Counted from the first letter of the stretch, positions 46,282 to 58,261 are shown. The stretch is 64,000 bases of DNA from Trichostrongylus colubriformis (GCA_963978905.1 OZ022261.1:30749686-30813685); one strand, 5' to 3'. Numbers and translations: made by a program. Notes: generated by a model from the sequence alone, not told the origin.

Positions 46282-47861
46282 CAGTGTGTCCCAAAAGTAT
46301 AGGTCCACCCTATTTTTCATCCATATCTCAGAATGGACCAGCGATTCCTTCCCAAATTTTTATCTGTGGTACCTGATCACTGTAGCAATCAAACGCATAA
46401 GTAAAATTGGAGACATAAAATTGCGAAATTTGATTTGCTTTTTTTTCAAAAATGAGGGTGTCCCAAAAGTATAGGTCCACACAGCTTTTCCGCTTTGCTT
46501 CCATCGAGAGGTAAGTTGTGAAGTAATTGTGTTGACGCATCTTTCTGAGATTTGCTCTACAGTGCCATGCCACGCGGTACGCACTTATCCGAGTACGAAA
46601 AAGAACAAGTTCTGGCCTACAAAGATGTGGAACTCGGCAATCGCAAAATTTCTGAGAAGATGGGCTTATCCCAAAGCTTGATCAACAGCTTCTGCCGCAC
46701 CATGGACCTGTACGGAGCGAAAAAAAGAAGTGGAAGGCCGCAGGAGCCTTCTGAGAGGCAGAAGCGTCGGATCCTCAACGCTGCGTCCAATTCCAGAAAG
46801 GGTATTTGTCGGCTGTGTAGGGAACTGGCACCTACTGTATGTATGTACCGCTGTTTATATGGTAGTAGATTACTTTCTAGAACGTCCTGATAAGCCCTGG
46901 AATCCATACAGTGAGTGATGAATACTATCCTGCTCTTACCAGAGCGAGAGCAGCCGGCCCGAACCATAACACCACCACCAGCGAATCCGTGCCTCGAGAA
47001 GTAGCGCGGCTCCTTCCTCAAATCCATCCAGTAACTAGCTAAGCCGTCCGGTCCGTCCAAATTGAATTTCTTTTCATTAGAAAAGATCAGCTGCAGCACT
47101 ACTACTAATACCGTGTGAACTACTACGTCAATAATGTAACCCTGCAGACTACCTCATCCCATTGATGCGTCCAGCTGACATGTTCCTTGGCGAAAAGGAT
47201 TCCAGCCTCTTCGTGCGCTCTCGTGAGGTATGGCGTGGACGGAAACCGTCTTCGCTCGATGTGAGGAGACGACTTGAGCAGACGGTGCACAGTCTTTTTC
47301 GATACAATAGGTGCCAGTTCCCTGCACAGCCGACAAACACCCTTTGTGGAATTGGACGCAGCGTTGAGGATCCGACGCTTTTGCCTCTCTGAAAGCTTTT
47401 GCGGCCTTCCACTTCTCTTTTTCGTTTCGTATAGATCCATGGTGCGACAGAAGCTGTTGATCAAGCCTTGGGATAGGCCCATTTTCTCAGGAATTTAGCG
47501 ATTGCTGAGTCCCACATCCTTGTAGACCAGAATTTGTCCTTTTTTCGTACTCTGATAAGTGCATACCGCTTGGTATGGCACTGTAGAGTAAATCTCAGAA
47601 AGATGCGTCAACACAATTACTTCACAACTTACCTCTCGATAGAAGCAAGGCGGAAAAGCTGTGTGGATCTATACTTTTGGGACACCCTTATTTTTGAAAA
47701 AAAAAACAAATAAAATTTTGCAATTTTATGTCTTCAATTTTACTGAGGCGTTTGATTGCTACGGTGATCTGGTAGCAGTTAAAAATTTGGGAAGGAATCG
47801 CTGGTCTATTCTGGAGATATGGATGAAAAATAGGGTGGACCTATACTTTTGCGACACACTG
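46282..47861 (-). mobile_element. Palindromic Tc1-like element: 5' half duplicated in inverted orientation
   Basis: The termini CAGTGTGTCCCAAAAGTATA lie between TA at 46280-46281 and 47862-47863, with an internal repeat of the terminus at 46456 and 47690 (IR/DR layout). On the minus strand the transposase runs from about 47580 (helix-turn-helix part MGLSQGLINSFCRTMD) to the DDE part (FSNEKKFNLDGPDGLASYW, then DSRAYQDVLESNLLPY at about 46850). There it meets an inverted copy of its own first 560 bp (46282-46840, with the matching N-terminal frame MPRGTHLSEYEKEQVL on the plus strand). The C-terminal third of the transposase and the original 3' end are missing. The frames carry stops and frameshifts. 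Confidence 0.85.
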
Positions 47862-47970
47862 TACTACTAATTAGCCTTACAGTTATGCCACTACATTCTG
47901 TTTCGAGTGGCCTCCCGGTCTGTGGTTGTATAACTGGCGAGGCGATTGAGAAGTTACTAGTTTCCTACTA

Positions 47971-48182
47971 TTAGGTTGGAGCATGAACAATGCGGCTTTT
48001 TTTCAACAGTTTTATAGCAATAACAATAGTAATATTCAACAAAAACCTTCTGAATGAGATTATTAAGGAGCGTTTCCACCATAGCAATCGGGGACTGCTT
48101 CCCATTTAGTAGTCGACAAAAAGCCAATTTCCACTACAAAAAAATGCAGCAAAAAAGCTATAGTGACCATGCACCCACCTAA
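47971..48182. repeat. Mariner-derived MITE (family F), copy 2
   Basis: TTAGGTTGGAGCATGAACAA at the left, GCACCCACCTAA at the right, with TA at 47969-47970 and 48183-48184. It aligns with the reverse complement of 44824-45041, including GGGACTGCTTCCCATTT. Confidence 0.75.
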
Positions 48183-48304
48183 TACATTACTCACAAGTTG
48201 TGGAACGATAAATATCGGTTCTTGTGTAAAAGTCTTTAATAATAATACCAAATAATAATAATACCAAAAATACCAAAAACTAATATCGAAAACTCCTTAT
48301 TTTG

Positions 48305-48390
48305 GATGTGTATCGTTAGGACAGAAATTTGCAGGCAGCGACGGTTTTCATGCGTACGAGCTAGGGGCGTCGAAGCGCCCACAATGGTCA
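48305..48390. repeat. Single terminus of MITE family A
   Basis: TGTATCGTTAGGACAGAAAT followed by GC-rich sequence resembles the family A ends at 50.1 kb. No matching second end was seen. Confidence 0.4.
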
Positions 48391-48409
48391 GAAGAGGTGA
48401 TTGTTTGTA

Positions 48410-48690
48410 ACGAAACTATCATTGAAAGAGCGCGGCTTGGGGTCTTATTACGACCCCGCAGCACGGCATATCGTCCTGCAGTTCATCAGCCGGGCAAGTT
48501 GTTGGTGAGGGCGCGACATCGTTCCTAGCAGGCTGATTTGCTTCTTCGCCCGTCTGCAGTCTACCCCAGGCTAGTGTCGAATAGGCGCGAGAGAGAAGGA
48601 GGTTAAGGGTTCTGGACTCCTATTTCTCGGTTTGTTCACCGTTTTATTTTATATCGTTCTTTCTCTACTGTTGCACTGCTGAGCACCCCT
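48410..48690 (+). repeat. Dispersed repeat R1 copy
   Basis: GCGCGGCTTGGGGTCTTATT, CGTCCTGCAGTTCATCAGC and CGCCCGTCTGCAGTCTACCC match the copy at 43.6 kb. It directly abuts an R2 copy on its right. Confidence 0.75.
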
Positions 48691-48719
48691 ACTTTAAAGG
48701 CACCGGACGGGGGTAATTT

Positions 48720-49150
48720 TGGTCTACGGTAGAACAGACGTAGTTCGGACAAGTTTAAGTGGCCGCCGTTGCACAAACTCACCAATTTGACGCCTTGGCA
48801 TGGTATCGAAAGGAGATTTTTCTAGTTCAAAGTTGTTTTTCCTTTATTTTTCTTTTACTCTTTCTTATATTGTTTCTAGATGTACTTACATGAAGGCTAA
48901 TGTAGGAATGGCCACTCCACTACGCTGGGAGTCAGGTGCTACAACTAACGTTGGCCCGCGGCCCGTCTCCTACAGCGGACAACTCGGAAATTTAGTGTGT
49001 TGATGCGAATGTGATACGAATACACACCGCAGCGTCGCGCTCTTGAATATCGGTTTTCCCCCGATTATCGCTTCTAACCTTCAGTGTTCGTTACAAGATG
49101 CTCATTTTCTTGCATCTTCCTCTTGTTTCGGACCCCTTCCGGTTCCTTTG
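48720..49150 (-). repeat. Dispersed repeat R2, inverted copy
   Basis: Reverse complement of 28555-29010: GTTGGCCCGCGGCCCGTCTC, CCGATTATCGCTTC and CATCTTCCTCTTGTTTC. Frames in it are artefacts. Confidence 0.75.
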
Positions 49151-50140
49151 AATCGTTTCGAGAAAAGAGCCAGCAGCAAAACGGATGATTTGTGATCGTG
49201 GAAGGATTACCAAATGTAATGCGTACCAAGATGTAATTGTACGCACTTCCTTTCAGCCTCAAGACTTTTTATTATGTGTACTTAATTAGCCGGAAGACAA
49301 TTGGATGGCGGAGTCTGTCGGCATGCTTCACTGATCAGCCTCGATTTTTCTTCAACTCACCACCTATGGATCTTGCCACGTCATGACGCCAGTGTCCAGC
49401 AGATATTCTGGCGGACTACAATTCAGTTAGTGTGAGACCTATTCATGTCCCTGCAGCTGTTGTGCAAAGGGGGCCGCTGCGGCGTTGTGTGACGCCAATG
49501 TCGGTTGATTCGTCGCACCGTAAAAATAACACCCAGCCCGTGATGGCTCCTCCTACACTTCACCATTCCCTACCAGCATTTGTCTCTTGAACCACTACTC
49601 ATGCTCATGACCAACTCTACCCTCTCCATTTTCTCATTTTACCACTCGTAGCCTTATCACATTCTACTACATTCTCATTGCTCGTCTCGATGCATTCCTA
49701 ATCACCTTATTGCGCGATAGAAAAAGGCACTCAATGCTGCCTTAGACCAAGGCCTTCCTTACCATAGAGAGGCTCCACAGATATATGCAGTTGGGATGAT
49801 TTTATTCCTTTCAAACTCATTGCTATCAAGGGAATTGTGGCCAAACACAACGCAGTCCTCGTACTGTCTCTGGTGGAGTGAGGTAAATTAGATTAGGTGA
49901 GCATCGTTTGTCCTTCTATACACCGGTATAGTGAAGCAATAATCTGCGCGAAAGTCAAGCGATGTATTACATATTTCAATACTGCCGGCAGTATGCTCTA
50001 GGAACTTGAAAAATGGCTGCATTCACAGACAGCGAGGTAGAGAGGTACGGGACAGGTGCAGACAAGAGCAGACAAAGAGGCAGGGTGACATAGGTGGAGA
50101 AGCAGAGACACACCCACGCCTTGCCACTGGGGTGTATATC
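49151..50140. other. No feature seen
   Basis: No exon-like frame, RNA gene or repeat recognised in about 1 kb. Confidence 0.4.
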
Positions 50141-50144
50141 TTTA

Positions 50145-50372
50145 GGACAGAAACGTCGCGTGGCCGTGTTTGGCGCACGACGAAATGGTGCGAGCTATGC
50201 GCGCCTTATCGGATGGATCGGATGGGTCTTGAAGCGATGACGGTGCTCTACGCCTCATTCTAGGCGTAATCGCTTCAGGACTCAGCTCATACGGCGCGCA
50301 TAGCTCGCACCATCCCGTCGCGTGCCGAACACGGCCACGCGACGTTTCTGTCCTAAAGATATACACCCCCTG
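50145..50372. repeat. MITE family A, intact copy
   Basis: GGGGTGTATATCTTTAGGAC opens both ends (inverted), followed by AGAAACGTCGCGTGGCCGTG. Inverted similarity runs about 90 bp per arm (GGTGCGAGCTATGCGCGCC). It is the best reference copy for the family. Confidence 0.85.
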
Positions 50373-50769
50373 CCACTGACGCCGCCGACTGTGAACTCGG
50401 CCTCAGGTCACGTTCATTATTTACGCCAGCAGGGCTTGGCTGCGTACACAGGCAGAGAGGCAGCTGGCACCGGGTAGGTGCAGATTAGACGCAGGCAATG
50501 AGATAGAGTGACATAGGTGGAGATGACGAGACGCGCAACCACGTCTGTCTCCGGCACCGCAAAGTGTGAACGCGGGCTTGGCAAGCTCGCCTTCCGCGCC
50601 CTCTGCATCACAGAAGGATTTGGACGACGAGAACAGCTGAGCTAGTGTTAGCCCCTCCCCTCCTCACACTCCACCACTGGTACCCACCTAAGCGGTGCTC
50701 ACCCATGCGAGGCGGTGATGACGGCGATGAAAAGCTAAAAACTCGCCCCTTTGTTCATAGAAATCATGT

Positions 50770-51182
50770 ATTTCTGATCTTAGCTTGGCTCACTGTCGTG
50801 ACTTGCGTACGACCTTTCCCTTGATATGCAGTATGCACCGATAGGAAACCGCGCTCGGGGCTAGAGTGGTCCTTTGAATACACCGTTAACGCCTACTGTA
50901 AGCGGTCTCAGCCACGTGTAACGCGGGAAACTATCGATCCGCCCGGTTCCCGCCAAGTCAAGCCGTCGTCTGTCTCTGTCGTCGTCCGGAGCGGTCAATC
51001 TGTCAACGTTTTTCGATGTCATGCTGATTGTCGCCGAAGAAGAAGAAGATCCTCGACAAGGACGCTAGCCTGGTGGACCGGACATGCTACCCTCTTCCCT
51101 GACCCTGGGTTTCCCTCGTCACCTCCAAATCGACCAGACCCTCGTGAGTTCATTACATTTCGATAGTTGTGTTGTAGTATGT

Positions 51183-51252
<70 letters not shown>

Positions 51253-51640
51253 CCTCTCTCTCTCTCTGTCTAATTTCTTGTATCTTGCTATCCTCGTGAA
51301 GTATTGTTCTCATTTATATGTAGTTGTCGGTATATTTATATTTGTGTAGTAAATCGGCATAATACCCCTCGTGTTCTGTAGTGTAGTAATAGCACAATGT
51401 CTCTATCGGTAGTCTTCTAAATAGCGGTCAGGGTACAGGTCTCAGGGGGCCCGCGCAGGCGTCAGTTAGCATTCTCACTCGTGCGAGAGGTACCCTGCTG
51501 GGGTGTGGGCCCCACAACACCCACGTTCTGCCGTGGTCCGGTGGCGGCGGAACCATCTGATGCAGCTATTCGAACCGCTAGCCGCACGGGTCACGACACT
51601 CACCACCCTTAACGGCGTCTTCGAGAGCCCAAAAGTTACG
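50770..51640 (+). repeat. Dispersed repeat R4, copy 1, with CT expansion
   Basis: Matches the reverse complement of 30421-31330. Where that copy has only CTTTATCTATCTCTCTCTTG, this one carries an uninterrupted (TC)n run of about 65 bases at 51186-51250 and a shorter one after it. Confidence 0.65.
51186..51275. repeat. (TC)n microsatellite
   Basis: About 32 TC units, then CTCCC and about 7 more units. The Ser/Leu-repeat frames that cross it are artefacts. Confidence 0.95.
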
Positions 51641-51720
51641 TGAAATCAAACGTGTTTCACGTGAAAGCTGTGTTTGCTTCCTTCATCACAGATGTTCACA
51701 TATCAATAGTCAATTTTCAG

Positions 51721-53480
51721 GTTTTCGAAATTTGGCTGCGGACCTGTTTACCAGGGTGTGAAGCCCATGGTGAATGTGTCTGCGTGTCTTGACCTAACAT
51801 ACTACATAGGGTGTGCGTGCACCCAGAGTTTTTTCTGTTTCTTTGTTGCATGAATTACTTCAGAATTAACCCGACCAGGCAGAAGCACACGTAGGTGATG
51901 CAGAGCTGAACAAATTGCTCGGGCTAATTTACGCAGTCTAGAAGTGTTAAGCCTCACGGACATTTAGCTCATGTGCATGGAGGCTACCAGTTGGGCGCAT
52001 TTACCGGCGCGGAATTATGATGGTTCAATTATTCAAGCTGAGCAGCCGTCAGTACAGCCCAATCTGAGTCAGCTCACGCAAACAGGTGCGATTGTATCTC
52101 TTACCGCGCGCTCAACTCACAACGGGACCAGTAAAGCATTTGCGGCGACGAAGGTCGCATGGAGCGGTGACCCGATCAGAGTGTCTTGACACCCACCCAC
52201 TCAAGATAATTTCTATCGAAATGGTTATGCAGTTCGATGGATTTAACAGTGAGTCAACGTTTCGACCAGCTATTGACTTCCAGGAGAAACTTCACCGTTT
52301 GAAGCGATTTCACGTATGGCAGTCACCTAGGTGGAAAGGGTAGCTTTCTCAGGTCTCACAAATTTTCACGAGTTTTCTTGGAAGTCTTGCACATGTACGC
52401 TCCTAATCCTCAGGGCGAGCAGAATTGTCATAACTACAGCCACAGACAGAGTGCATTAAAGGAAACATACATGGTGAGTCCTAAATGGGCACAATTAGTC
52501 GTATGGACTCGAGACAACATCATTATGGTATCTGGCATCTGCTACAGTAAGCTGATTTATAGAGCTATAAATATTAGATCACTAAGAATGCAGGAATAAT
52601 AATGTCATGTCCGATATCGTCTCAGACGTACCCATTGAAATGTTAGTCAGTATTTTAAGCGACGCCAGTCACGACTTCTGACCCATAATGTGGAGCCGTG
52701 CGGATCTGCTGGAGGTCTTCTTTGCTGTGTCAGAGCGATTTCCAAATTACATCTACGCATGCATGCTTTTTTGGCCATATTTTCTTTACCCATAGTCCGA
52801 CACATATACGGAGGGTGCCGAAAAAATGAGGTACTTTCTCCTCCTTACCCACTTTTATCTCTGAAGTTATCAACTCTATCAAATTCGGATCGGATTTTTT
52901 CACTGCCAAATTTGAGCACACAATCCACAGGACAGCCAAACTCTAAAATATCTTTCAGTTCAAACGAGGTTGAGAGCTTTGGCCATGCTAACATGAATTG
53001 CGTTCTTTCAACCCGACAAATTTCATCACCTTCCCACGCCACCCTGATAAAATCTGTCCGCAGTGGTTAGTTGATACTGACAAGCTAGTACATTTGAAAA
53101 TTCCGCTTTCTTCCCGATCTCAATGCCCATCGTTTCCAAATGGCTTAACTCACCCCATTTAAATCCCTCCGAAGGCAGGTTTGAACATGGAAATCTCACT
53201 GATGATCAACAGCTTAGGCCGAACAGCATGACGTTGGTGGCTTTTCAGAGTCAGAGCAACTTTTGAAAAGCTGCCTACGAGAGACCCACTACGGAATTTG
53301 GCTCTGCTATTTTAGGCAAACGTTGATGCCGCGGGTATTCTTGATGGCAAAGAATGGGAGTATAAGCGAGAGCGTAAGAAAAGTGTTTTCGTGGTAAAAA
53401 AAAGAATCCATCGAATTCATACTCGACGTCCTAGCAAGGGTCGTGTGCGCAAAGTCCGCAAAGTGAACTGCAAGCGTTAC
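51721..53480 (+). CDS. Possible multi-exon gene, unrecognised
   Basis: Coding-like pieces in order: 51721-51792 after ATTTTCAG (VFEIWLRTCLPGCEAHGECV, EGF-like spacing of Cys), 51968-52085 (NYDGSIIQAEQPSVQPN, donor GTGCGA), about 52229-52330 (FDGFNSESTFRPAIDF), about 52394-52471 (MYAPNPQGEQNCHNYSHRQ, strong donor GTGAGT), about 52604-52680 (MSDIVSDVPIEMLVSILSD), about 52796-53064 (Ser-rich), about 53090-53235 (SEGRFEHGNLTDDQQLRPN) and 53319-53500 (GILDGKEWEYKRERKKS, then a very basic run). The last two join in phase 0. Other junctions do not resolve, so some pieces may be wrong. The 3' end runs into an R2 repeat. No family assigned. Confidence 0.35.
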
Positions 53481-53489
53481 GCTGTGTTC

Positions 53490-53815
53490 TACCGTAGGCC
53501 GAAATTTCCTATTTCGCTTACTCTCCCATTGATTGTTTCAGCTGCTGTTTGTTTTTTCACTTAATTCACATTTCATGAATGAACGAAATACACCCTACGA
53601 GACAACAAATGACGTTCTACACCGAGCAACTCGGGAAGGTTGTGTTGCAGTTCGAAGAGATGCGCGGGAAATTTAAGTACAGACCACGATGTCGCACTTT
53701 CGTAACCCGGGTACTACCGATCATCGCTTCTACATAACCTCGAATGTTCGTTTCAAAGTAATCAATTCTTTCCATCTTCCTCTTTCTCATGACCCCTCCT
53801 GCTTCATTTGATCCT
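53490..53815 (-). repeat. Dispersed repeat R2, diverged inverted copy
   Basis: TTCTACCGTAGGCCGAAATT, GATCATCGCTTCTACATAAC and CATCTTCCTCTTTCTCATGA follow the order of R2 in reverse complement. It overlaps the end of the possible gene at 51.7-53.5 kb. Confidence 0.6.
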
Positions 53816-54222
53816 GACGACACTGGCTGACGTTTTCATATTCTTGACGGACGGTAAAAGTAGCGAGCCACGGCTTGCTTCAGCTTATAAGGGGCATTTC
53901 AAGTATTATTGTCCTCGTCACGTTCACTCTTCCATTATTCGGCGCTATGTATACATGACAGGTATGAGCCGCGAGCAATACGGCTCATTTTCGGCTCCCT
54001 TGTACATAAAAAAATTTTAATACCGGGTAATTTAGCATCTGCTAATTAAAATTCTCTTCGAAATACAGGCCTGTCCCTAGCGATTTTCTTAATTGCCTTT
54101 TTTGATTAGCTCCTAATGGCATGCTCATTACCAGTTTTTGTGAAAACATGTTATTAGTATTATGCTTTTACCTGTCTTTTCTGATTCATGAGGGCCGTCA
54201 GTATACTCCTGTTTAGTATTCC

Positions 54223-54477
54223 TTATGAGCCTAACTGAGCCCCAAGGCCACCACATCCCACCGATGCAGGTAAGAGACATCAATCCGCTTATGGTGCCAT
54301 CAAGTTCGAAGGACTTCCCTTTTTTCCATCAGGCTTTTTGTCCACGGCGATCTTTCTGTTACATTTGTTCTACACCCGATAGGATCAATTAAGAGGCTAA
54401 ATTCTCTAATTCTTCGAGTCCTTCTGCTCTGTCACTGCACGAACGATTCGGACAGCTTTAATCTTGATTACTCTTAG
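54223..54477 (+). other. Possible short exon pair
   Basis: MSLTEPQGHHIPPMQ at 54225-54269 ends at a strong donor (CAG/GTAAGAG). After the acceptor CCATCAG at about 54332, two frames stay open (LFVHGDLSVTFVLHPIGSIK for 48 codons, or AFCPRRSFCYIC for 19). Too little to call a gene. Confidence 0.2.
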
Positions 54478-55640
54478 TGTGTTAATCGGTTTTTCTAATT
54501 TCGAACGCATCTGCCTGACCCATCCACAAAAGAAGGTCGTGCCTGTCTGACGCATGACAAATAAAATAAAAGTTTCATCGAGTTGCCTATTGCTCATGTA
54601 CTCCATGTATTTGAGTTGTGGGACACTGAAACCCCTCTCCCCCGTGCGCCAGATGCCGTGAGCACAAAGTTGAGGTACTCATCGGTGTAAAAGTGACAAG
54701 CCGCGGGCGACCACGTTACACGTGGATTCGCGAGCTCGAAACTCGTACCTGAGTTAGGGTACGGTAGTCAATGCGGTGTCGCGCTGCCTCAGAAGGCTAC
54801 GCGCGCGGCATTTTTGTGATAGGTGCGGTAGGTAATCAAGGACTAGGACCAACGCAAAGCTCTGTCACCTCCTCCTGCACCACTTTCAAGTCGGATATAA
54901 TCGTCTTTGCGTACGCCTCTTTGCGTGCATTCCCGCGCAAGTAGCGATTTGTAGTATATCACAAGTTCCTTTTGTGTGAATTATTTAGGACAGAAGGTTA
55001 AGCACCTGTAAGTGCGTTTAAGATATGAGCTAGTTATACCTAAGGACTACCTTTGACCAGTTACACCTTTCACTGGAACCATTATTACTTTCATACTTTG
55101 AATCGGAAAGGGACTTACGACAGAAACACCACTGCAAATTACTGCACTTAACGCTCGAGGACAGTGGAAGAAGTCGCTGGGTTATGATCGGCATCAGAAA
55201 CTGCTCATCTCGTGGATAACGGCTTTGTTTCGTGAAACGTGAAAGGACAAGTGGACCCTAGTACTATAATTAGGTTGTCTCAAATACATTCAAAGCGTTT
55301 CGAAGAAAGGGCAAGCAGAACGCACAAATTATAATCGTAGGTCAAATCCTACGGATATACGGTTCTTTCGACTTTTTTTCTTAGTATTAAGGCTTTCTCT
55401 AATCTCTCTCTCTAAACCCACCCCTACCTAGCGATAGTTATGCTCTTGGAAATCTGCCCTACAATTTCTATATTCGAGATACCTGGGATAAGCTGCAGGC
55501 TGTGCTCAGCTTGAAAGTTCATACCACGTTCGCTGGTGTGGGAAGCGCAGCTGGATCGTGATTGGTCGGAGGGCGTCGGGAAGTGTCGATCATGAAGGTG
55601 CAGCGAACACGCTCATAATGTGCTCTTTCCAGTAACGATC
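54478..55640. other. No feature seen
   Basis: No convincing exon, RNA gene or repeat. A short antisense frame at 54406-54606 lacks support. Confidence 0.4.
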
Positions 55641-55646
55641 CAGCTA

Positions 55647-56775
55647 ACAAGGGAGGGTCATCAGGTCAGTCCGGCCTTTTGCGATGGGATGTATACCACT
55701 GTACTCGTCTTGGGACGAGAAACTCAAATCTGCCTTCCAAATTTGCGAAACGATTCTGTGAGCAAAGTTATGAAGGGTAGTCTCCCGACATGGTCGACTC
55801 TCTCTCTCGCATGTTCGCATGAGTGGACGTGGAATGCTAGCACAGCAAGGTGAGTTGTGGTGTACTGGATACGATGGTTGTTTCACAGGAGATGGGTCGC
55901 AGGTTCGGATCCTTTGTGCACCTGCTCTTTTGCTTTTTCTCCCTTCAGCTCATATGAACCCAGAAAGTGCGTATTAGTAAGTATTTGAAAGGTTTACCTC
56001 TTCATTCAACATCAAGAGGGGACAAAATTTCACGTTTCCTGATTTATGCATTTTTTCAAGACTTTCATTTATAGAGGGCATATGGTGAATAGGAGATACA
56101 AGAATATTTGAAAACCAGTAATTTACGAACACATGTGGTATTCCTGCACAAAGTGGGCGAAACAGTACAATCTCTCACAGTGTGCACAACGAATAAAGAA
56201 AAAATTTCCACACACACAGCAGTCGGAGCCCTCAACCACTTCAGATGGGAAACAATATTGAAGAGGTGTCACCTTATACCACATACTTATCTGTACAACT
56301 GTACGCTCTGTTCAAGTCTACAGGATATAACGTACCACATGCCCTCTATAAATGAAAGTCTTGAAAAAATGCATAAATCAGGAAACGTGAAATTTTGTCC
56401 CCTCTTGATGTTGAATGAAGAGGTAAACCTTTCAAATACTTACTAATACGCACTTTCTGGGTTCATATGAGCTGAAGGGAGAAAAAGCAAAAGAGCAGTC
56501 GCACAAAGGATCCGACCCTGCGACCCATCTCCTGTGAAACAACCATCGTATCCAGTACACCACAACTCACCTTGCTGTGCTAGCATTCCACGTCCACTCA
56601 TGCGAACATGCGAGAGAGAGAGAGTCGACCATGTCGGGAGACTACCCTTCATAACTTTGCTCACAGAATCGTTTCGCAAATTTGGAAGGCAGATTTGAGT
56701 TTCTCGTCCCAAGTCGAGTACAGTGGTATACATCCCATCGCAAAAGGCCGGACTGACCTGATGACCCTCCCTTGT
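55647..56775. repeat. Large inverted repeat, two ~440-bp arms
   Basis: The arms 55647-56092 and 56334-56775 are inverted copies with only a few differences; the spacer is about 240 bp. No terminal repeats of a known family were seen. Each arm holds a tRNA-like promoter pair: TGGTGTACTGGAT (A-box-like, about 55857) and GGTTCGGATCC (B-box-like, about 55902). That suggests a SINE embedded in, or generating, the palindrome. The long frames on both strands mirror each other. Confidence 0.8.
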
Positions 56776-56842
56776 AAGTTACTTCTCGTGGCGAAGACCG
56801 AAAAAACCTTCAAAGAATATTTCCAGTGATTTTCAAATTTCA

Positions 56843-56945
56843 GAACGTATCCCAGTCATTCGAGAGCATTTGCTCCACAGTTGTCTTTGGGAAGTTTCCA
56901 TGCAAAAAAGTGCCCTCGAATTTTTTCCATATCTTGGTGTAAAGT
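56843..56945 (+). other. Possible internal exon
   Basis: After AATTTCAG at 56842, a frame reads RIPVIREHLLHSCLWEVSMQ and on to FFPYLG, with a possible donor GTGTAA. Good composition but isolated; partner exons were not found. Confidence 0.25.
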
Positions 56946-58261
56946 GTTAACGGTACAGAGTATTGCTAATTTCACCTTTTTATACATTCATGAAAGCTCA
57001 TTTATGTCTCGATGAGCGGGTGTTCATCCCAATAGTACCCGTCAAAACAACAAAGAAGGATGCAAATTTGTAATTGAGACTTGGTATGTCGCACAAACAC
57101 AGCTCTTAATTTCGTGAACGATGAAAGAGCTGTCAAAATTTTGAGGCCCTATTTCGTTGGCTTTTGTTGGAATGTCATTGTTGTGACTTGACTTTAAAGC
57201 CCATTAAACGTTTAGAAGCAGGTTTTCCAGACGAGAGAGGACCCCAATAATTGAGGGCATAGAGAAATTCAATTTTCGAGGCTTAAGAGTCGAAACATTC
57301 TTCGAGAATGACACGTTCACGTTTTTCTTTAAGCAGTAGTGCATAACAAGTTCATCCCGAGGGAGCCGCAGGAAATCGTTTTAGTGCTCGAGTTTCGAGC
57401 TGTGTCGATGGGACCTGTCAATGTGCACTTTGACAAAGATTCTACTTTCAACCGGCCAGATCGCTTACTTTGTTTGACTTGCCATTTACTACGGAAATTG
57501 ATGTTCCGTTTTTTTTTTTTCGGTTGCACTGACGTTTTTTTGGAGGCTGATATGTAAAGAAGCAGAAGAACAAAAGGAGTTCAAGGGGGATAACATGCAC
57601 AAGTCACGGAATGTTCAGCTTTAGCTTGTTTACTTTTTTTGCTTCCTATGCCACCCCCTCGGACCTACTCAACTCTTGTCTGTTTTAAGCGGGACCCCCT
57701 ACCAGTTGTCAGCAAAGCCTAAATCATCTTTAGACTCCACATAAAATCAACGGCATGTTGACCCGATCCCTTTTCAGTGCTCGCCACGCAGTTCACTTCT
57801 GTTCAGAATCGTAGATTTGGAATGGGATTTGGCCTAGCTCTGAGTTGTGGAGGCGATCCGATATAGTAGACGGTAGTATTGCGAGTGCGCTGGACTATCA
57901 TGCGCTTGCGGGTTGGCGTTGTGCCTCTTGCGCCACGCACTGGCTCCGGACCACGAGTCCTCATTACCGTAGGCGCTGATCGCAGGAACGCCTCAATACG
58001 TCCGCAGATACCAGTCAGTGTTTTTAAGTGCCCAAATGAGCTTGTAGTCAAATCGCCTACCTCAGAACAAGGAAGAGACTTAGTTAGAGCGTACGGGCAC
58101 TGATTTGCATGATTTGGTCCCGGGACCATTTTAGTGGGAGCGGGGTCATTGGCTGTTACACCACCCCTTCATGAGAAGGCTAGTGTCATGAGCTAAATAT
58201 TTGGAAATAACAGGGAATGGGTAGGTGTTCTCCAATATTTCCTTATGCCACTTTATGTTGA
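56946..58261. other. No gene recognised
   Basis: Frames at 57339-57557 (+) and 57803-58129 (-) are open. Neither shows a motif I know or clear splice sites. The antisense one, rich in Arg/Pro/Thr, looks repeat-derived. Confidence 0.3.

Noticed and set aside
51084..51349. Long Ser/Leu-repeat frames
   Set aside because: They are translations of the (TC)n microsatellite.
55620..56829. Frames of 70-112 codons in the large inverted repeat
   Set aside because: They occur as mirror pairs in both arms and have no splice support.
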